A stretch of 64,000 nt of DNA from F22 sp963678855 (GTDB taxonomy: Bacteria > Bacteroidota > Bacteroidia > Bacteroidales > Bacteroidaceae): the NCBI GenBank assembly GCA_963678855.1, contig OY787448.1, forward strand, positions 1,860,001 through 1,924,000. Direction: 5' to 3'. A program made the translations under genes and the position numbers. How positions within the stretch are numbered: position 1 is the first letter of the stretch; every line of letters begins with the position of its first letter. Below are positions 1 to 8,350 of the stretch, one piece after another. Under the pieces are notes generated by a model. It made no database searches. It had not been told where the DNA came from and saw nothing but the letters and a program-made list of their open reading frames with translations.

Positions 1-361
1 ACGCAAGGTAGAAGGTAAGGTAGCTTACCGTCGCGCAATCAAGATGGCTATTCAAAACACTATGCGTATGAACGCAGAAGGTATTAAGATCCTGATTTCA
101 GGTCGTCTTAATGGTGCTGAAATGGCTCGCTCTGAGATGTACAAAGAAGGTCGTACTCCACTTCACACTTTTCGTGCTGATATCGACTACTGTGCTACTG
201 AAGCTCTTACTAAGGTAGGTCTTCTTGGTATCAAGGTTTGGATCTGCAAGGGAGAAGTTTATGGAAAGCGTGACCTTTCACCAAACTTCACACAAGAAAA
301 GCAACAAGGTGGTCGTAACAACCACGGTCGCAACGTGAAGAGAAGAAGAAATAACCGATAA
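1..361 (+). CDS. rpsC: 30S ribosomal protein S3 (5'-truncated by window edge)
   Basis: C-terminal part of ribosomal protein S3, a component of the 30S head near the mRNA entry channel. The reading frame is open from base 2, upstream of the first ATG at 44, so the gene starts outside the window and the ATG is internal. The visible part carries the conserved C-terminal S3 region (GRLNGAEMARSE, the GLLGIKVWI strand) and a basic tail rich in Arg and Asn. rplP follows 12 bases later, the standard S10-cluster order. Identification is secure; only the N-terminal KH part is missing. Confidence 0.97.
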   Translation, partial: RKVEGKVAYRRAIKMAIQNTMRMNAEGIKILISGRLNGAEMARSEMYKEGRTPLHTFRADIDYCATEALTKVGLLGIKVWICKGEVYGKRDLSPNFTQEKQQGGRNNHGRNVKRRRNNR

Positions 362-373
362 AAAGTAAGAACA

Positions 374-805
374 ATGTTACAACCAAAGAAGACTAAGTTC
401 AGAAGAATGCAAAAGGGCCGCATGAAAGGTAATGCTCAACGCGGTAACCAGCTAGCCTTCGGTTCTTTCGGTATTAAGTCACTTCAATACAAGTGGATTA
501 CCGGACGCCAAATTGAGGCAGCACGTATTGCTGTAACTAGATATATGCAACGTCAAGGACAGATTTGGATTCGTATTTTCCCTGACAAACCTATTACGAA
601 GAAGCCAGCTGAGGTACGTATGGGTAAGGGTAAGGGTGCTCCAGAAGGATTTGTAGCGCCAGTAACTCCAGGTCGTATTATTATTGAGGTAGAAGGTGTA
701 TCTTTCGAGATTGCTAAAGAGGCTCTTCGCCTTGCAGCTCAAAAGCTTCCTGTAACTACCAAGTTTGTGGTAAGACGTGACTATGATGTAACTCAAAATG
801 CGTAA
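374..805 (+). CDS. rplP: 50S ribosomal protein L16
   Basis: Ribosomal protein L16 (143 aa), which helps form the A-site tRNA binding region of the 50S subunit. The N-terminus (MLQPKKTKFRRMQKGRMKG) and the central FGSFGIKSL and GKGKGAPEGFVAPV segments are characteristic of the family and the length is usual. It sits between rpsC and rpmC with short spacers, as expected in the S10 operon, and should be co-transcribed with them. Confidence 0.98.
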   Translation: MLQPKKTKFRRMQKGRMKGNAQRGNQLAFGSFGIKSLQYKWITGRQIEAARIAVTRYMQRQGQIWIRIFPDKPITKKPAEVRMGKGKGAPEGFVAPVTPGRIIIEVEGVSFEIAKEALRLAAQKLPVTTKFVVRRDYDVTQNA

Positions 806-813
806 GTAGGACT

Positions 814-1008
814 ATGAAGATTGCAGAAATTAAAGAGATGGCTACAGCTGACCTAAAGGAGCGTGTAGCAGCAGAGGAAGCAAACTACAGCCAAATGGTA
901 CTTAACCACGCGGTGACTCCTCTAGAGAATCCTGCTGAGATTAAGCGCTTGCGCAGGACAATTGCGCGCATGAAGACAGAAGTGCGCAGCCGTGAACTTA
1001 ACAAATAA
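814..1008 (+). CDS. rpmC: 50S ribosomal protein L29
   Basis: Ribosomal protein L29 (64 aa), a helical protein beside the polypeptide exit tunnel and a contact site for trigger factor and SRP. It has the family's two-helix pattern and the conserved C-terminal segment around LRRTIARMKT. Starts 9 bases after rplP and precedes rpsQ, the normal order. Confidence 0.96.
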   Translation: MKIAEIKEMATADLKERVAAEEANYSQMVLNHAVTPLENPAEIKRLRRTIARMKTEVRSRELNK

Positions 1009-1019
1009 AGACTACCTTC

Positions 1020-1277
1020 ATGGAAGCAAGAAACCTAAGAAAAGAAAGAACGGGTGTCGTTGTTAGTAACAAGATGGATAAGACTATCACAGTTGCTACA
1101 AAGTTCAAAGAGAAGCACCCAATATATGGTAAGTTTGTCAACAAGACAAAGAAGTACCACGCTCATGACGAGAAGAATGAATGCGGTATCGGTGATACAG
1201 TACGTATCATGGAAACTCGCCCTTTGAGTAAGAGCAAGAGATGGAGACTAGTAGAAATCGTAGAAAGAGCTAAGTAA
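1020..1277 (+). CDS. rpsQ: 30S ribosomal protein S17
   Basis: Ribosomal protein S17 (85 aa), a primary 16S rRNA binding protein with an OB fold. The RTGVVVSNKMDKTITV strand and the ECGIGDTVRIMETRPLSKSK segment are diagnostic. Eleven bases after rpmC and two before rplN, consistent with one transcript. Confidence 0.98.
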   Translation: MEARNLRKERTGVVVSNKMDKTITVATKFKEKHPIYGKFVNKTKKYHAHDEKNECGIGDTVRIMETRPLSKSKRWRLVEIVERAK

Positions 1278-1279
1278 TT

Positions 1280-1645
1280 ATGATACAGACAGAATCAAGA
1301 CTAAACGTTTGTGACAATTCAGGTGCAAAGGAAGCACTTTGTATCCGTGTCCTTGGTGGTACAGGTCGTCGTTATGCGTCAGTTGGTGATACTATCGTAG
1401 TATCAGTAAAGAGCGTAATCCCTTCATCAGATATCAAGAAGGGTACAGTATCTAAGGCTCTTATCGTACGCACAAAGAAAGAGATCCGTCGTCCAGATGG
1501 CTCTTACATTCGTTTCGATGACAACGCTTGTGTACTGCTTAATACAGCAGGTGAGATCCGCGGTAGCCGTATCTTCGGCCCTGTGGCTCGTGAGCTACGT
1601 GCAAAGAATATGAAGGTGGTATCACTAGCACCTGAGGTACTTTAA
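1280..1645 (+). CDS. rplN: 50S ribosomal protein L14
   Basis: Ribosomal protein L14 (121 aa), which binds 23S rRNA and forms intersubunit bridges. The N-terminal MIQTESRLNVCDNSGAKEA and C-terminal GSRIFGPVARELR segments are hallmark sequences and the length is normal. Spacing to rpsQ is only two bases, suggesting translational coupling. Confidence 0.98.
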   Translation: MIQTESRLNVCDNSGAKEALCIRVLGGTGRRYASVGDTIVVSVKSVIPSSDIKKGTVSKALIVRTKKEIRRPDGSYIRFDDNACVLLNTAGEIRGSRIFGPVARELRAKNMKVVSLAPEVL

Positions 1646-1664
1646 TCTTTAAACAGAACAAGTA

Positions 1665-1982
1665 ATGACTAAATTACATATCAAAAAAGGTGACAATGTC
1701 ATTGTAAATGCCGGAGAAGACAAAGGCAAGACAGGTCGCGTTTTGGAAGTGCTGGTAAAGAAGAACCGCGCTATTGTAGAGGGTATCAATATGGTATCAA
1801 AGTCGCAAAAGCCTAGCGCAGAGAACCCTCAGGGTGGTATCGTGAAGCAGGAAGCTCCTATTCACATTTCCAACCTGAATCCAGTAGATCCTAAGACAGG
1901 TAAGGCAACTCGTATCGGCCGTAAAATTAACGAGGCAGGTGTAAAAGTACGCTTCGCTAAAAAATCACAGGAGGAGATTTAA
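1665..1982 (+). CDS. rplX: 50S ribosomal protein L24
   Basis: Ribosomal protein L24 (105 aa), an assembly initiator protein of the 50S subunit. It has the KOW motif near the N-terminus (KKGDNVIVNAGEDKGKTGRV) and the conserved NPQGGIVKQEAPIHISN segment. The end of the gene contains a purine-rich AGGAGG-like stretch at about 1971-1977 that could act as a Shine-Dalgarno sequence for rplE, which starts at 1985; such sites are uncommon in Bacteroidota. Confidence 0.97.
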   Translation: MTKLHIKKGDNVIVNAGEDKGKTGRVLEVLVKKNRAIVEGINMVSKSQKPSAENPQGGIVKQEAPIHISNLNPVDPKTGKATRIGRKINEAGVKVRFAKKSQEEI

Positions 1983-1984
1983 TA

Positions 1985-2542
1985 ATGAGTAATACAGCAA
2001 GTCTTAAGAAAGAATATGCAGAGCGTATTGCTCCTGCATTGAAAGAACAATTTCAATACTCTTCTTCTATGCAAGTTCCTGTACTTAAGAAGATCGTGGT
2101 TAGCCAAGGTCTAGGTGAGGCAGTAGCTGATAAGAAGATCATCGAGATTGCGATGAATGAAATGACTCAGATTACTGGTCAAAAGGCCGTTGCAACTGTG
2201 TCTAAGAAGGATATCGCTAACTTTAAGTTGCGTAAGAAGATGCCTATCGGTGTTATGGTAACATTGCGTCGTGAGCGCATGTATGAGTTCCTAGAACGTC
2301 TAGTTCGTGTAGCTCTTCCACGTATCCGTGACTTCAAGGGTATCGAGTCTAAGTTCGATGGTATGGGTAACTACACTCTTGGTATCCAAGAGCAAATTAT
2401 CTTCCCTGAGATCAACATTGATAGCATTACCAAGATCCTAGGTATGAACATCACTTTCGTAACTTCTGCTCAAACAGATGAAGAAGGTTATGCACTACTT
2501 AAGGAGTTCGGTCTTCCTTTTAAAAACGCAAAAAAAGACTAA
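1985..2542 (+). CDS. rplE: 50S ribosomal protein L5
   Basis: Ribosomal protein L5 (185 aa), a 5S rRNA binding protein of the central protuberance. Conserved parts seen are the QVPVLKKIVVSQGLGEA region, the GVMVTLRRERMYEFLERLV motif and the LGIQEQIIFPEI segment. It starts two bases after rplX and is followed by rpsN six bases later, typical of the spc operon. Confidence 0.98.
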   Translation: MSNTASLKKEYAERIAPALKEQFQYSSSMQVPVLKKIVVSQGLGEAVADKKIIEIAMNEMTQITGQKAVATVSKKDIANFKLRKKMPIGVMVTLRRERMYEFLERLVRVALPRIRDFKGIESKFDGMGNYTLGIQEQIIFPEINIDSITKILGMNITFVTSAQTDEEGYALLKEFGLPFKNAKKD

Positions 2543-2548
2543 TATACA

Positions 2549-2851
2549 ATGGCTAAAGAATCAATGAAGGCACGTGAAGTAAAGCGTGCAAAGCTAGCTG
2601 CTCGTTATGCAGCAAAGCGTGCAGAGTTGAAAAATATCGTAAACACTGCTGAAGATCCAGCAGATGCATACGAAGCTGCACAAGCTCTTCAGAAGCTACC
2701 TAAAAACTCTAACCCTATCCGCCTACACAACCGTTGTTCTATGACAGGTCGTCCACGCGGTTATATGCGTCAGTTTGGAATCTCTCGTATTCAATTCCGT
2801 GAGATGGCTTCAAACGGTCTTATCCCAGGGGTTAAGAAAGCAAGCTGGTAA
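2549..2851 (+). CDS. rpsN: 30S ribosomal protein S14 (zinc-free form)
   Basis: Ribosomal protein S14 (100 aa), required for assembly of the 30S head. It is the longer form without the paired CxxC zinc motifs: one cysteine is seen in the LHNRCSMTGRPRGYMRQFG segment. That segment and the C-terminal GLIPGVKKASW are strongly conserved. A 56-base spacer with a small GC-rich hairpin separates it from rpsH. Confidence 0.97.
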   Translation: MAKESMKAREVKRAKLAARYAAKRAELKNIVNTAEDPADAYEAAQALQKLPKNSNPIRLHNRCSMTGRPRGYMRQFGISRIQFREMASNGLIPGVKKASW

Positions 2852-2873
2852 ATTCTTTTATTTATTAATATTG

Positions 2874-2888
2874 TCCGGGAAGTCCGGA
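2874..2888 (+). other. Small hairpin between rpsN and rpsH
   Basis: A 5-bp perfect stem (TCCGG / CCGGA) with a 5-base loop in the 56-base rpsN-rpsH spacer, the largest spacer in this part of the cluster. There is no T-tract, so it is not a clear terminator; it could mark an RNA processing or regulatory site. Function unknown. Confidence 0.3.
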
Positions 2889-2907
2889 TTAATTAATTCT
2901 TTATAAT

Positions 2908-3303
2908 ATGACAGATCCAATAGCAGATTATCTCACGCGATTGAGAAATGCTATTCGTGCTAAGCACAGAGTAGTTGAGGTTCCAGCCTCAAACTTGAAG
3001 AAAGAGATCACTAAAATCTTGTTTGACAAGGGGTATATCATGAACTACAAGTTCGTTGAAGATGGACCTCAAGGTACTATCAAAGTCGCTTTGAAGTACG
3101 ATCCTGTAAACAAGGTGAACGCGATCAAGAAACTAGAGAGAATCTCTACACCAGGTATGCGTAAGTATACTGGTTACAAAGAGATGCCACGTGTAATCAA
3201 TGGGCTAGGTATTGCGATTATCTCTACCTCTCAGGGCGTGATGACAAATAAGGAAGCTGCCAAACTTAAGATTGGTGGTGAAGTGTTGTGTTACGTATAT
3301 TAA
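2908..3303 (+). CDS. rpsH: 30S ribosomal protein S8
   Basis: Ribosomal protein S8 (131 aa), a primary binder of the central domain of 16S rRNA. The start MTDPIADYLTRLRNA and the end GGEVLCYVY are characteristic. Its stop codon lies 16 bases before the rplF start chosen here. Confidence 0.98.
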   Translation: MTDPIADYLTRLRNAIRAKHRVVEVPASNLKKEITKILFDKGYIMNYKFVEDGPQGTIKVALKYDPVNKVNAIKKLERISTPGMRKYTGYKEMPRVINGLGIAIISTSQGVMTNKEAAKLKIGGEVLCYVY

Positions 3304-3319
3304 AAAAGGAGGAAAAGCA

Positions 3320-3874
3320 ATGTCAAGAATAGGAAAATTACCCATTACAATCCCTGCTGGTGTTACAGTAACACACAAGGATGATGTTGTGACTGTAAAA
3401 GGTCCTAAAGGTGAGCTTACTCAATTTGTCGATCCTTCTATCTCTGTAGAGATCGAAGAAGGTAAAGTAACGCTTACTCGTGATAATGATGAGAAGCAAG
3501 TTCGTGCATTCCACGGCTTGTACCGTTCTTTGATCAACAACATGGTTGTTGGTGTAACTGAAGGTTATAAAAAAGAACTTGAGCTTGTCGGTGTCGGTTA
3601 CCGTGCGTCTAACCAAGGCAATATCATTGAATTGGCTCTAGGTTATACTCACCCAATCTTTATTCAACTTCCTGTTGAGATTAAGGTTGAAACAAAGTCT
3701 GAGAGAAATAAGAATCCACTGATTATGTTGGAATCTTGCGATAAGCAATTGCTTGGTCAGGTTTGTGCAAAGATTCGTTCTTTCCGTAAGCCAGAACCTT
3801 ACAAGGGTAAGGGTGTTAAGTTCGTCGGTGAGGAGATTAGAAGAAAGTCTGGTAAGTCGGCAGCTGCTAAGTAA
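3320..3874 (+). CDS. rplF: 50S ribosomal protein L6
   Basis: Ribosomal protein L6 (184 aa from this start), which lies near the GTPase-associated region of the 50S subunit. The start MSRIGKLPITIPAGV is the standard L6 N-terminus. The frame stays open back to an ATG at 3272, but that start would overlap rpsH and add an unconserved sequence, so it is rejected. A full AGGAGG lies at about 3308-3312, seven to eight bases upstream of ATG 3320, a textbook ribosome binding site that supports this start and is unusual for the phylum. The C-terminal EPYKGKGVKFVGEEIRRK is diagnostic. Confidence 0.97.
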   Translation: MSRIGKLPITIPAGVTVTHKDDVVTVKGPKGELTQFVDPSISVEIEEGKVTLTRDNDEKQVRAFHGLYRSLINNMVVGVTEGYKKELELVGVGYRASNQGNIIELALGYTHPIFIQLPVEIKVETKSERNKNPLIMLESCDKQLLGQVCAKIRSFRKPEPYKGKGVKFVGEEIRRKSGKSAAAK

Positions 3875-3895
3875 ACAACGTAAAACAGGATTATT

Positions 3896-4237
3896 ATGAT
3901 TACGAAATCAGAAAGAAGAACAAAGATAAAATTCAGAGTACGTAATAAGATCTCTGGTACTGCTGCACGTCCTCGTATGACTGTGTTCCGTAGCAACAAG
4001 CAGATCTACGTACAGGTTATTGATGACCTATCTGGTAAGACTTTAGCTTCTGCATCTTCTCTAGGTATGGAAAGCATGCCTAAGAAAGATCAAGCTGCTA
4101 AGGTTGGTGAGATGATTGCAAAGAATGCTCAAGAAGCAGGTATTACTACTGTAGTTTTCGATCGTAACGGTTACTTGTACCACGGTCGTATACAAGAAGT
4201 AGCTGATGCGGCTCGTAAAGCTGGTCTTAACTTTTAA
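3896..4237 (+). CDS. rplR: 50S ribosomal protein L18
   Basis: Ribosomal protein L18 (113 aa), which binds 5S rRNA together with L5. Seen: the N-terminal RRTKIKFRVRNKI basic segment, RPRMTVFRSNKQIYVQVIDD and the C-terminal DRNGYLYHGRIQEVADAARK. Located between rplF and rpsE in the normal order. Confidence 0.98.
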   Translation: MITKSERRTKIKFRVRNKISGTAARPRMTVFRSNKQIYVQVIDDLSGKTLASASSLGMESMPKKDQAAKVGEMIAKNAQEAGITTVVFDRNGYLYHGRIQEVADAARKAGLNF

Positions 4238-4250
4238 ACTATAGCTGAAA

Positions 4251-4760
4251 ATGAACAATAGAGTTACAAATACTAACGATGTAGAATTGAAGGACAGATT
4301 GGTGGCTATCAATCGTGTTACAAAGGTAACAAAGGGTGGTCGTACCTTCACATTTTCGGCAATTGTAGTTGTTGGAGACGAAAAAGGCCTTATCGGATGG
4401 GGTCTTGGTAAAGCAGGTGAAGTAACTGCTGCTATCGCTAAGGGTGTTGAAGCTGCTAAGAAAAATCTAGTTCGCGTGCCAGTTCTTAAGGGTACTATCC
4501 CTCACGAACAGTATGCTAAGTTTGGTGGTGCTTCTGTATTCATCAAGCCAGCATCTCACGGTACTGGAGTTGTAGCAGGTGGTGCAATGCGTGCCGTACT
4601 TGAAAGTGTAGGTGTAACAGACGTACTAGCTAAGTCTAAGGGCTCGTCTAACCCACACAACCTTGTAAAGGCAACTATCAAAGCACTTGCTGAGTTGCGT
4701 GATGCACGCACTGTTGCTCAAAACCGCGGTGTAAATCTTGATAAAGTATTTAACGGATAA
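4251..4760 (+). CDS. rpsE: 30S ribosomal protein S5
   Basis: Ribosomal protein S5 (169 aa), involved in decoding fidelity and mRNA unwinding. An N-terminal dsRNA-binding-like domain (RLVAINRVTKVTKGGRTFTF) is followed by the conserved IPHEQYAKFGGASVFIKPAS region and the GVTDVLAKSKGSSNPHNLVKA segment. Fourteen bases after rplR and followed closely by rpmD. Confidence 0.98.
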   Translation: MNNRVTNTNDVELKDRLVAINRVTKVTKGGRTFTFSAIVVVGDEKGLIGWGLGKAGEVTAAIAKGVEAAKKNLVRVPVLKGTIPHEQYAKFGGASVFIKPASHGTGVVAGGAMRAVLESVGVTDVLAKSKGSSNPHNLVKATIKALAELRDARTVAQNRGVNLDKVFNG

Positions 4761-4772
4761 AAGAGAATTCAA

Positions 4773-4949
4773 ATGGCAAAGATAAAGATCAAACAAACAA
4801 AGAGCCGTATTCGCGCTCCTAAGGATCAGAAGCGTACACTTGATGCTCTTGGCCTTCGTAAGCTTAACAAGGTAGTTGAGCATGAGGATTCACCAGCAAT
4901 CATGGGTATGGTGCACAAGGTGAAGCATTTGGTGACCATTATCGACTAA
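4773..4949 (+). CDS. rpmD: 50S ribosomal protein L30
   Basis: Short gene of 58 codons translated by hand: it begins MAKIKIKQTKSRIRAPKDQK and ends HLVTIID. The IKITQ-like N-terminal strand, the LDALGLRKLNKVVEHED segment and the GMVHKVKHLV segment match L30, a small 50S protein. Position between rpsE and rplO agrees. Nothing suggests a longer product. Confidence 0.96.
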   Translation: MAKIKIKQTKSRIRAPKDQKRTLDALGLRKLNKVVEHEDSPAIMGMVHKVKHLVTIID

Positions 4950-4981
4950 TTAATAATTGAACTAAGTAAAATCATTAAGAT

Positions 4982-5428
4982 ATGGACTTAAGTAATTTGA
5001 AACCCGCTGCAGGTTCTACTAAAACTCGTAAGCGAATCGGTCGTGGTACTGGTTCTGGTTATGGTGGTACTTCTACGCGTGGTCATAAGGGTGCCAAGTC
5101 TCGCTCTGGTTACTCTAAGAAGTTAGGTTTCGAAGGTGGTCAGATGCCGCTTCAGCGCCGTCTTCCAAAGTTTGGATTTAAAAACATCAACCGTGTAGAA
5201 CATAAAGCAATCAACCTTGACGCAGTTCAAGCGATTGCTGACAAGGGCAACCTAGAAAAGGTGTCTCTACAGGATTTCGTCAACGCTGGCGTTATCTCTA
5301 CAGGTCAGTTGGTGAAAGTGTTAGGAAATGGTGCGCTTACTCGCAAGCTAGATGTTGAAGCAAATGCTTTCTCTAAGTCTGCAGCAAGTGCTATCGAATC
5401 TTTAGGTGGTACTATTGTAAAACTCTAA
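4982..5428 (+). CDS. rplO: 50S ribosomal protein L15
   Basis: Ribosomal protein L15 (148 aa), a late assembly protein of the 50S subunit. The N-terminal MDLSNLKPAAGSTKTRKRIG and the Gly-rich basic GRGTGSGYGGTSTRGHKGA stretch are diagnostic; EGGQMPLQRRLPKFGF follows. The gene ends seven bases before secY, with which it should be co-transcribed. Confidence 0.98.
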   Translation: MDLSNLKPAAGSTKTRKRIGRGTGSGYGGTSTRGHKGAKSRSGYSKKLGFEGGQMPLQRRLPKFGFKNINRVEHKAINLDAVQAIADKGNLEKVSLQDFVNAGVISTGQLVKVLGNGALTRKLDVEANAFSKSAASAIESLGGTIVKL

Positions 5429-5435
5429 TATACCA

Positions 5436-6776
5436 ATGAAAAAAGCTATTGAAACAATTAAAAACATATGGAATATCGAAGATTTGCGTAATCGCATTCT
5501 AATTACCATACTGTTTGTTGCGATTTACCGTTTTGGTTCGTATGTTGCGCTACCAGGTGTTGATACACAAGCGTTGACAGGTCTACAAAACCAGACCAAA
5601 GAAGGTCTACTGAGTCTGTTGAACATGTTCTCAGGTGGTGCATTCTCGCAAGCGTCTATTTTCGCTTTGGGAATCATGCCTTACATTTCAGCGTCTATCG
5701 TTATCCAACTCTTGGGTATCGCAGTGCCTTACTTCCAAAAGTTGCAACGCGAAGGAGAGAGTGGACGTACGAAGATCAATCAGTATACACGTCTTTTGAC
5801 TATTGCAATTCTATTGTTTCAGGCTCCTTCCTATTTGATAAATCTGAACGCTCAAACTGGTGGTGCAGCAGTTATTGGTGGCGTAAACATCATGTTTATG
5901 GTCACTTCAACTATTGTACTTGCCGCTGGTAGTATGTTTGTACTATGGCTAGGTGAACGCATAACCGATAAAGGTATTGGTAATGGTATCTCATTCATTA
6001 TCTTGGTAGGTATCATTGCACGTTTTCCATCGTCAATCATTCAGGAGTTTACACACCGTGTAACAGATAATGCTGGGGGACTGGTAATGTTCCTTTTCGA
6101 AATTGTCTTCTTGCTTCTAGTGATTGCAGCAGCTATTATGTTAGTACAAGGTACGCGTAAGGTGCCTGTTCAGTATGCTAAGAAAATGGTTGGTAATAAG
6201 CAGTATGGTGGCGCACGTCAGTATATCCCTCTAAAGGTGAATGCTGCTAACGTGATGCCAATCATCTTTGCTCAAGCGATTATGTTTATCCCATTGACTA
6301 TCATTATGAGTAATAAAGACTTGCAGAACAATGCATTCCTAAGTTCTTTAACTCAAAATACAGGATGGGTGTACAACACAATCTTCGCATTGATGATTAT
6401 CGTGTTTACGTATTTCTATACTGCAATCACAATCAACTCTAATCAGATGGCTGAGGATATGAAACGTAATAACGGTTTCATTCCAGGTGTTAAGCCAGGT
6501 AAGCCAACAGCTGATTACCTTGATGAGATTATGTCTCGCATTACATTGCCAGGATCTATCTTCCTTGCACTTGTAGCGATTCTACCAGCCTTTGCTCAAT
6601 TCTTTGGCATTACACAAGGTTTTGCACAATTCTTCGGAGGTACTTCTCTACTAATTCTTGTAGGTGTTGTTCTTGATACACTACAACAAGTGGAGAGCCA
6701 TTTGCTAATGAGACATTATGATGGCTTGATGGCCAACGGTCGTTTGAAAGGCCGTTCTGGTATGTCAGCGTACTAA
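5436..6776 (+). CDS. secY: Preprotein translocase subunit SecY
   Basis: SecY (446 aa), the channel subunit of the SecYEG translocon in the inner membrane. About ten hydrophobic segments are visible. Conserved features include the N-terminal DLRNRILITILFVAIYRFGS, the cytoplasmic loop with LQREGESGRTKINQYTRLLT and the region GNGISFIILVGI. Length is usual. It sits between rplO and map as in other Bacteroidota, where adk is not in this position. Every exported protein and lipoprotein encoded later in the window depends on this channel. Confidence 0.98.
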   Translation: MKKAIETIKNIWNIEDLRNRILITILFVAIYRFGSYVALPGVDTQALTGLQNQTKEGLLSLLNMFSGGAFSQASIFALGIMPYISASIVIQLLGIAVPYFQKLQREGESGRTKINQYTRLLTIAILLFQAPSYLINLNAQTGGAAVIGGVNIMFMVTSTIVLAAGSMFVLWLGERITDKGIGNGISFIILVGIIARFPSSIIQEFTHRVTDNAGGLVMFLFEIVFLLLVIAAAIMLVQGTRKVPVQYAKKMVGNKQYGGARQYIPLKVNAANVMPIIFAQAIMFIPLTIIMSNKDLQNNAFLSSLTQNTGWVYNTIFALMIIVFTYFYTAITINSNQMAEDMKRNNGFIPGVKPGKPTADYLDEIMSRITLPGSIFLALVAILPAFAQFFGITQGFAQFFGGTSLLILVGVVLDTLQQVESHLLMRHYDGLMANGRLKGRSGMSAY

Positions 6777-6785
6777 TGTTAGTAA

Positions 6786-7583
6786 ATGATTTATCTCAAA
6801 ACAGACGATGAGATAGCTCTTCTCCGAGCAAGTAATATGTTGGTCAGTAATACTCTGGCTGAATTAGCGAAATATATTCAGCCAGGGGTTACGACCCAAC
6901 AACTAGATCAGATTGCTGAGACCTTTATAAGGGATCACGGAGCCCTCCCTACTTTTAAAGGATTTCCGAGCCAAAAAGGCCCGCCTTTTCCAGCAAGCAT
7001 TTGCACTTCAGTCAACGATTGTGTGATTCATGGAGTGCCAAATGATAAGCCATTACAAGATGGAGATATACTTTCAATCGATTGTGGCGTTAAGTTAGAT
7101 GGATTTTGTGGCGACTCGGCTTACACTTTTGCGGTAGGTGAAATATCAGAAACGGATAGACGCCTGATGGAAGTCACTAAGGAATCCTTATATAAAGCTA
7201 TCGAGGTAGCAACGATTGCAAGAAGAACAGGTGACATTGGACATGTTATTCAAAAGCATTGTGAAGATGCTGGGTATAATATCGTTCGAGAATTTGTTGG
7301 TCACGGAATAGGTCGTAAGATGCACGAAAAACCATTCGTTCCCAATTATGGAGAATCGAGAAGTGGTCAGCCTCTTAAGCATGGTCTATGTATAGCTATT
7401 GAGCCCATGGTTGTTCATGGGAATAGAACTATTTATATTGATCGAGACTCTTGGAGTGTGAGGACGAAAGATGGTCGATCAGGTGTTCATTATGAACACT
7501 CTATAGCTATTACAAAAACTGGTCCTCAGATTTTATCGTCTTTTGAAGTAATTGAAACTCTATTAAAAGAAAAAGAATATTGA
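6786..7583 (+). CDS. map: Methionine aminopeptidase, type I
   Basis: Type I methionine aminopeptidase (265 aa), which removes the initiator Met from nascent proteins in the cytosol. The metal ligands of the pita-bread fold are visible: Asp residues in ILSIDCGVKLDGFCGDSAYT, His in EFVGHGIGRKMHE, Glu in IAIEPMV and Glu in HYEHSIAI. The SVNDCVIHGVPN segment supplies the substrate-site His. Nine bases separate it from secY and one base from infA, so this part of the cluster is tightly coupled. Confidence 0.97.
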   Translation: MIYLKTDDEIALLRASNMLVSNTLAELAKYIQPGVTTQQLDQIAETFIRDHGALPTFKGFPSQKGPPFPASICTSVNDCVIHGVPNDKPLQDGDILSIDCGVKLDGFCGDSAYTFAVGEISETDRRLMEVTKESLYKAIEVATIARRTGDIGHVIQKHCEDAGYNIVREFVGHGIGRKMHEKPFVPNYGESRSGQPLKHGLCIAIEPMVVHGNRTIYIDRDSWSVRTKDGRSGVHYEHSIAITKTGPQILSSFEVIETLLKEKEY

Positions 7584-7584
7584 T

Positions 7585-7803
7585 ATGGCAAAGCAAGCAG
7601 CTATTGAACAAGATGGTACTATCGTTGAATCATTGTCAAACGCAATGTTTCGCGTAGAACTAGAAAATGGACATCAAATAACGGCACACATTTCAGGTAA
7701 GATGCGTATGCATTACATTAAAATCCTACCTGGTGACCGTGTTCGTGTAGAGATGTCACCTTATGATTTATCCAAAGGAAGAATTGTATTTAGATATAAA
7801 TAA
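7585..7803 (+). CDS. infA: Translation initiation factor IF-1
   Basis: IF-1 (72 aa), which binds the 30S A site during initiation. Single OB fold with the family pattern EQDGTIVESLSNAMFRVELE and HISGKMRMHYIKILPGDRV. The length is exactly typical. It lies directly after map and eight bases before rpmJ. Confidence 0.98.
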   Translation: MAKQAAIEQDGTIVESLSNAMFRVELENGHQITAHISGKMRMHYIKILPGDRVRVEMSPYDLSKGRIVFRYK

Positions 7804-7811
7804 AAACAGAT

Positions 7812-7928
7812 ATGAAAGTAAGAGCATCATTGAAGAAGCGCACAGCAGAATGTAAAATCGTTCGCCGTAAAGGTCGCTTGTACGTTATCAACAAGAAGAA
7901 CCCTAAGTTTAAACAACGTCAGGGATAA
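7812..7928 (+). CDS. rpmJ: 50S ribosomal protein L36
   Basis: Translated by hand: 38 codons starting MKVRASLKKRTAECKIVRRK and ending KFKQRQG. This is L36, the smallest 50S protein. Only one Cys is present, so it lacks the zinc-binding Cys/His set and is the zinc-independent form, matching the zinc-free S14 upstream. Confidence 0.96.
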   Translation: MKVRASLKKRTAECKIVRRKGRLYVINKKNPKFKQRQG

Positions 7929-7960
7929 TTGTTATCAACCGAATTAAAATAAATTGACAT

Positions 7961-8341
7961 ATGGCTATAAGAATAGTTGGTGTAGATTTGCCTCAAAACA
8001 AGAGAGGTGAGATAGCGTTGACCTATATTTTTGGTATCGGACGCAGCAGTGCCGCTAGCATCCTTGACAAGGCAGGCATTGATAAAGACATTAAAGTTAA
8101 GGACTGGACAGATGATCAAGCGGCTAAGATCCGTGAGGTAATCGGTGCAGAGTTTAAAGTGGAGGGTGACCTTCGCTCAGAAGTACAGCTAAACATCAAG
8201 CGATTGATGGATATCGGTTGTTATAGAGGTGTTCGTCACCGTATCGGTCTTCCGCTACGTGGTCAAAGCACTAAGAACAATGCTCGTACACGTAAGGGAC
8301 GTAAGAAAACAGTTGCAAACAAGAAGAAAGCTACTAAATAA
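7961..8341 (+). CDS. rpsM: 30S ribosomal protein S13
   Basis: Ribosomal protein S13 (126 aa), which contacts P-site tRNA and forms bridges to the 50S subunit. Diagnostic segments are AIRIVGVDLPQNKRGEIALT, YIFGIGRSSAASIL and the C-terminal GLPLRGQSTKNNARTRKG followed by a Lys-rich tail. First gene of the alpha-operon part, followed by rpsK. Confidence 0.98.
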   Translation: MAIRIVGVDLPQNKRGEIALTYIFGIGRSSAASILDKAGIDKDIKVKDWTDDQAAKIREVIGAEFKVEGDLRSEVQLNIKRLMDIGCYRGVRHRIGLPLRGQSTKNNARTRKGRKKTVANKKKATK

Positions 8342-8350
8342 TAACTAGTT

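Noticed and set aside
3272..3319. Upstream start for rplF
   Set aside because: Overlaps rpsH and adds unconserved residues; ATG 3320 has a perfect ribosome binding site and the usual N-terminus.
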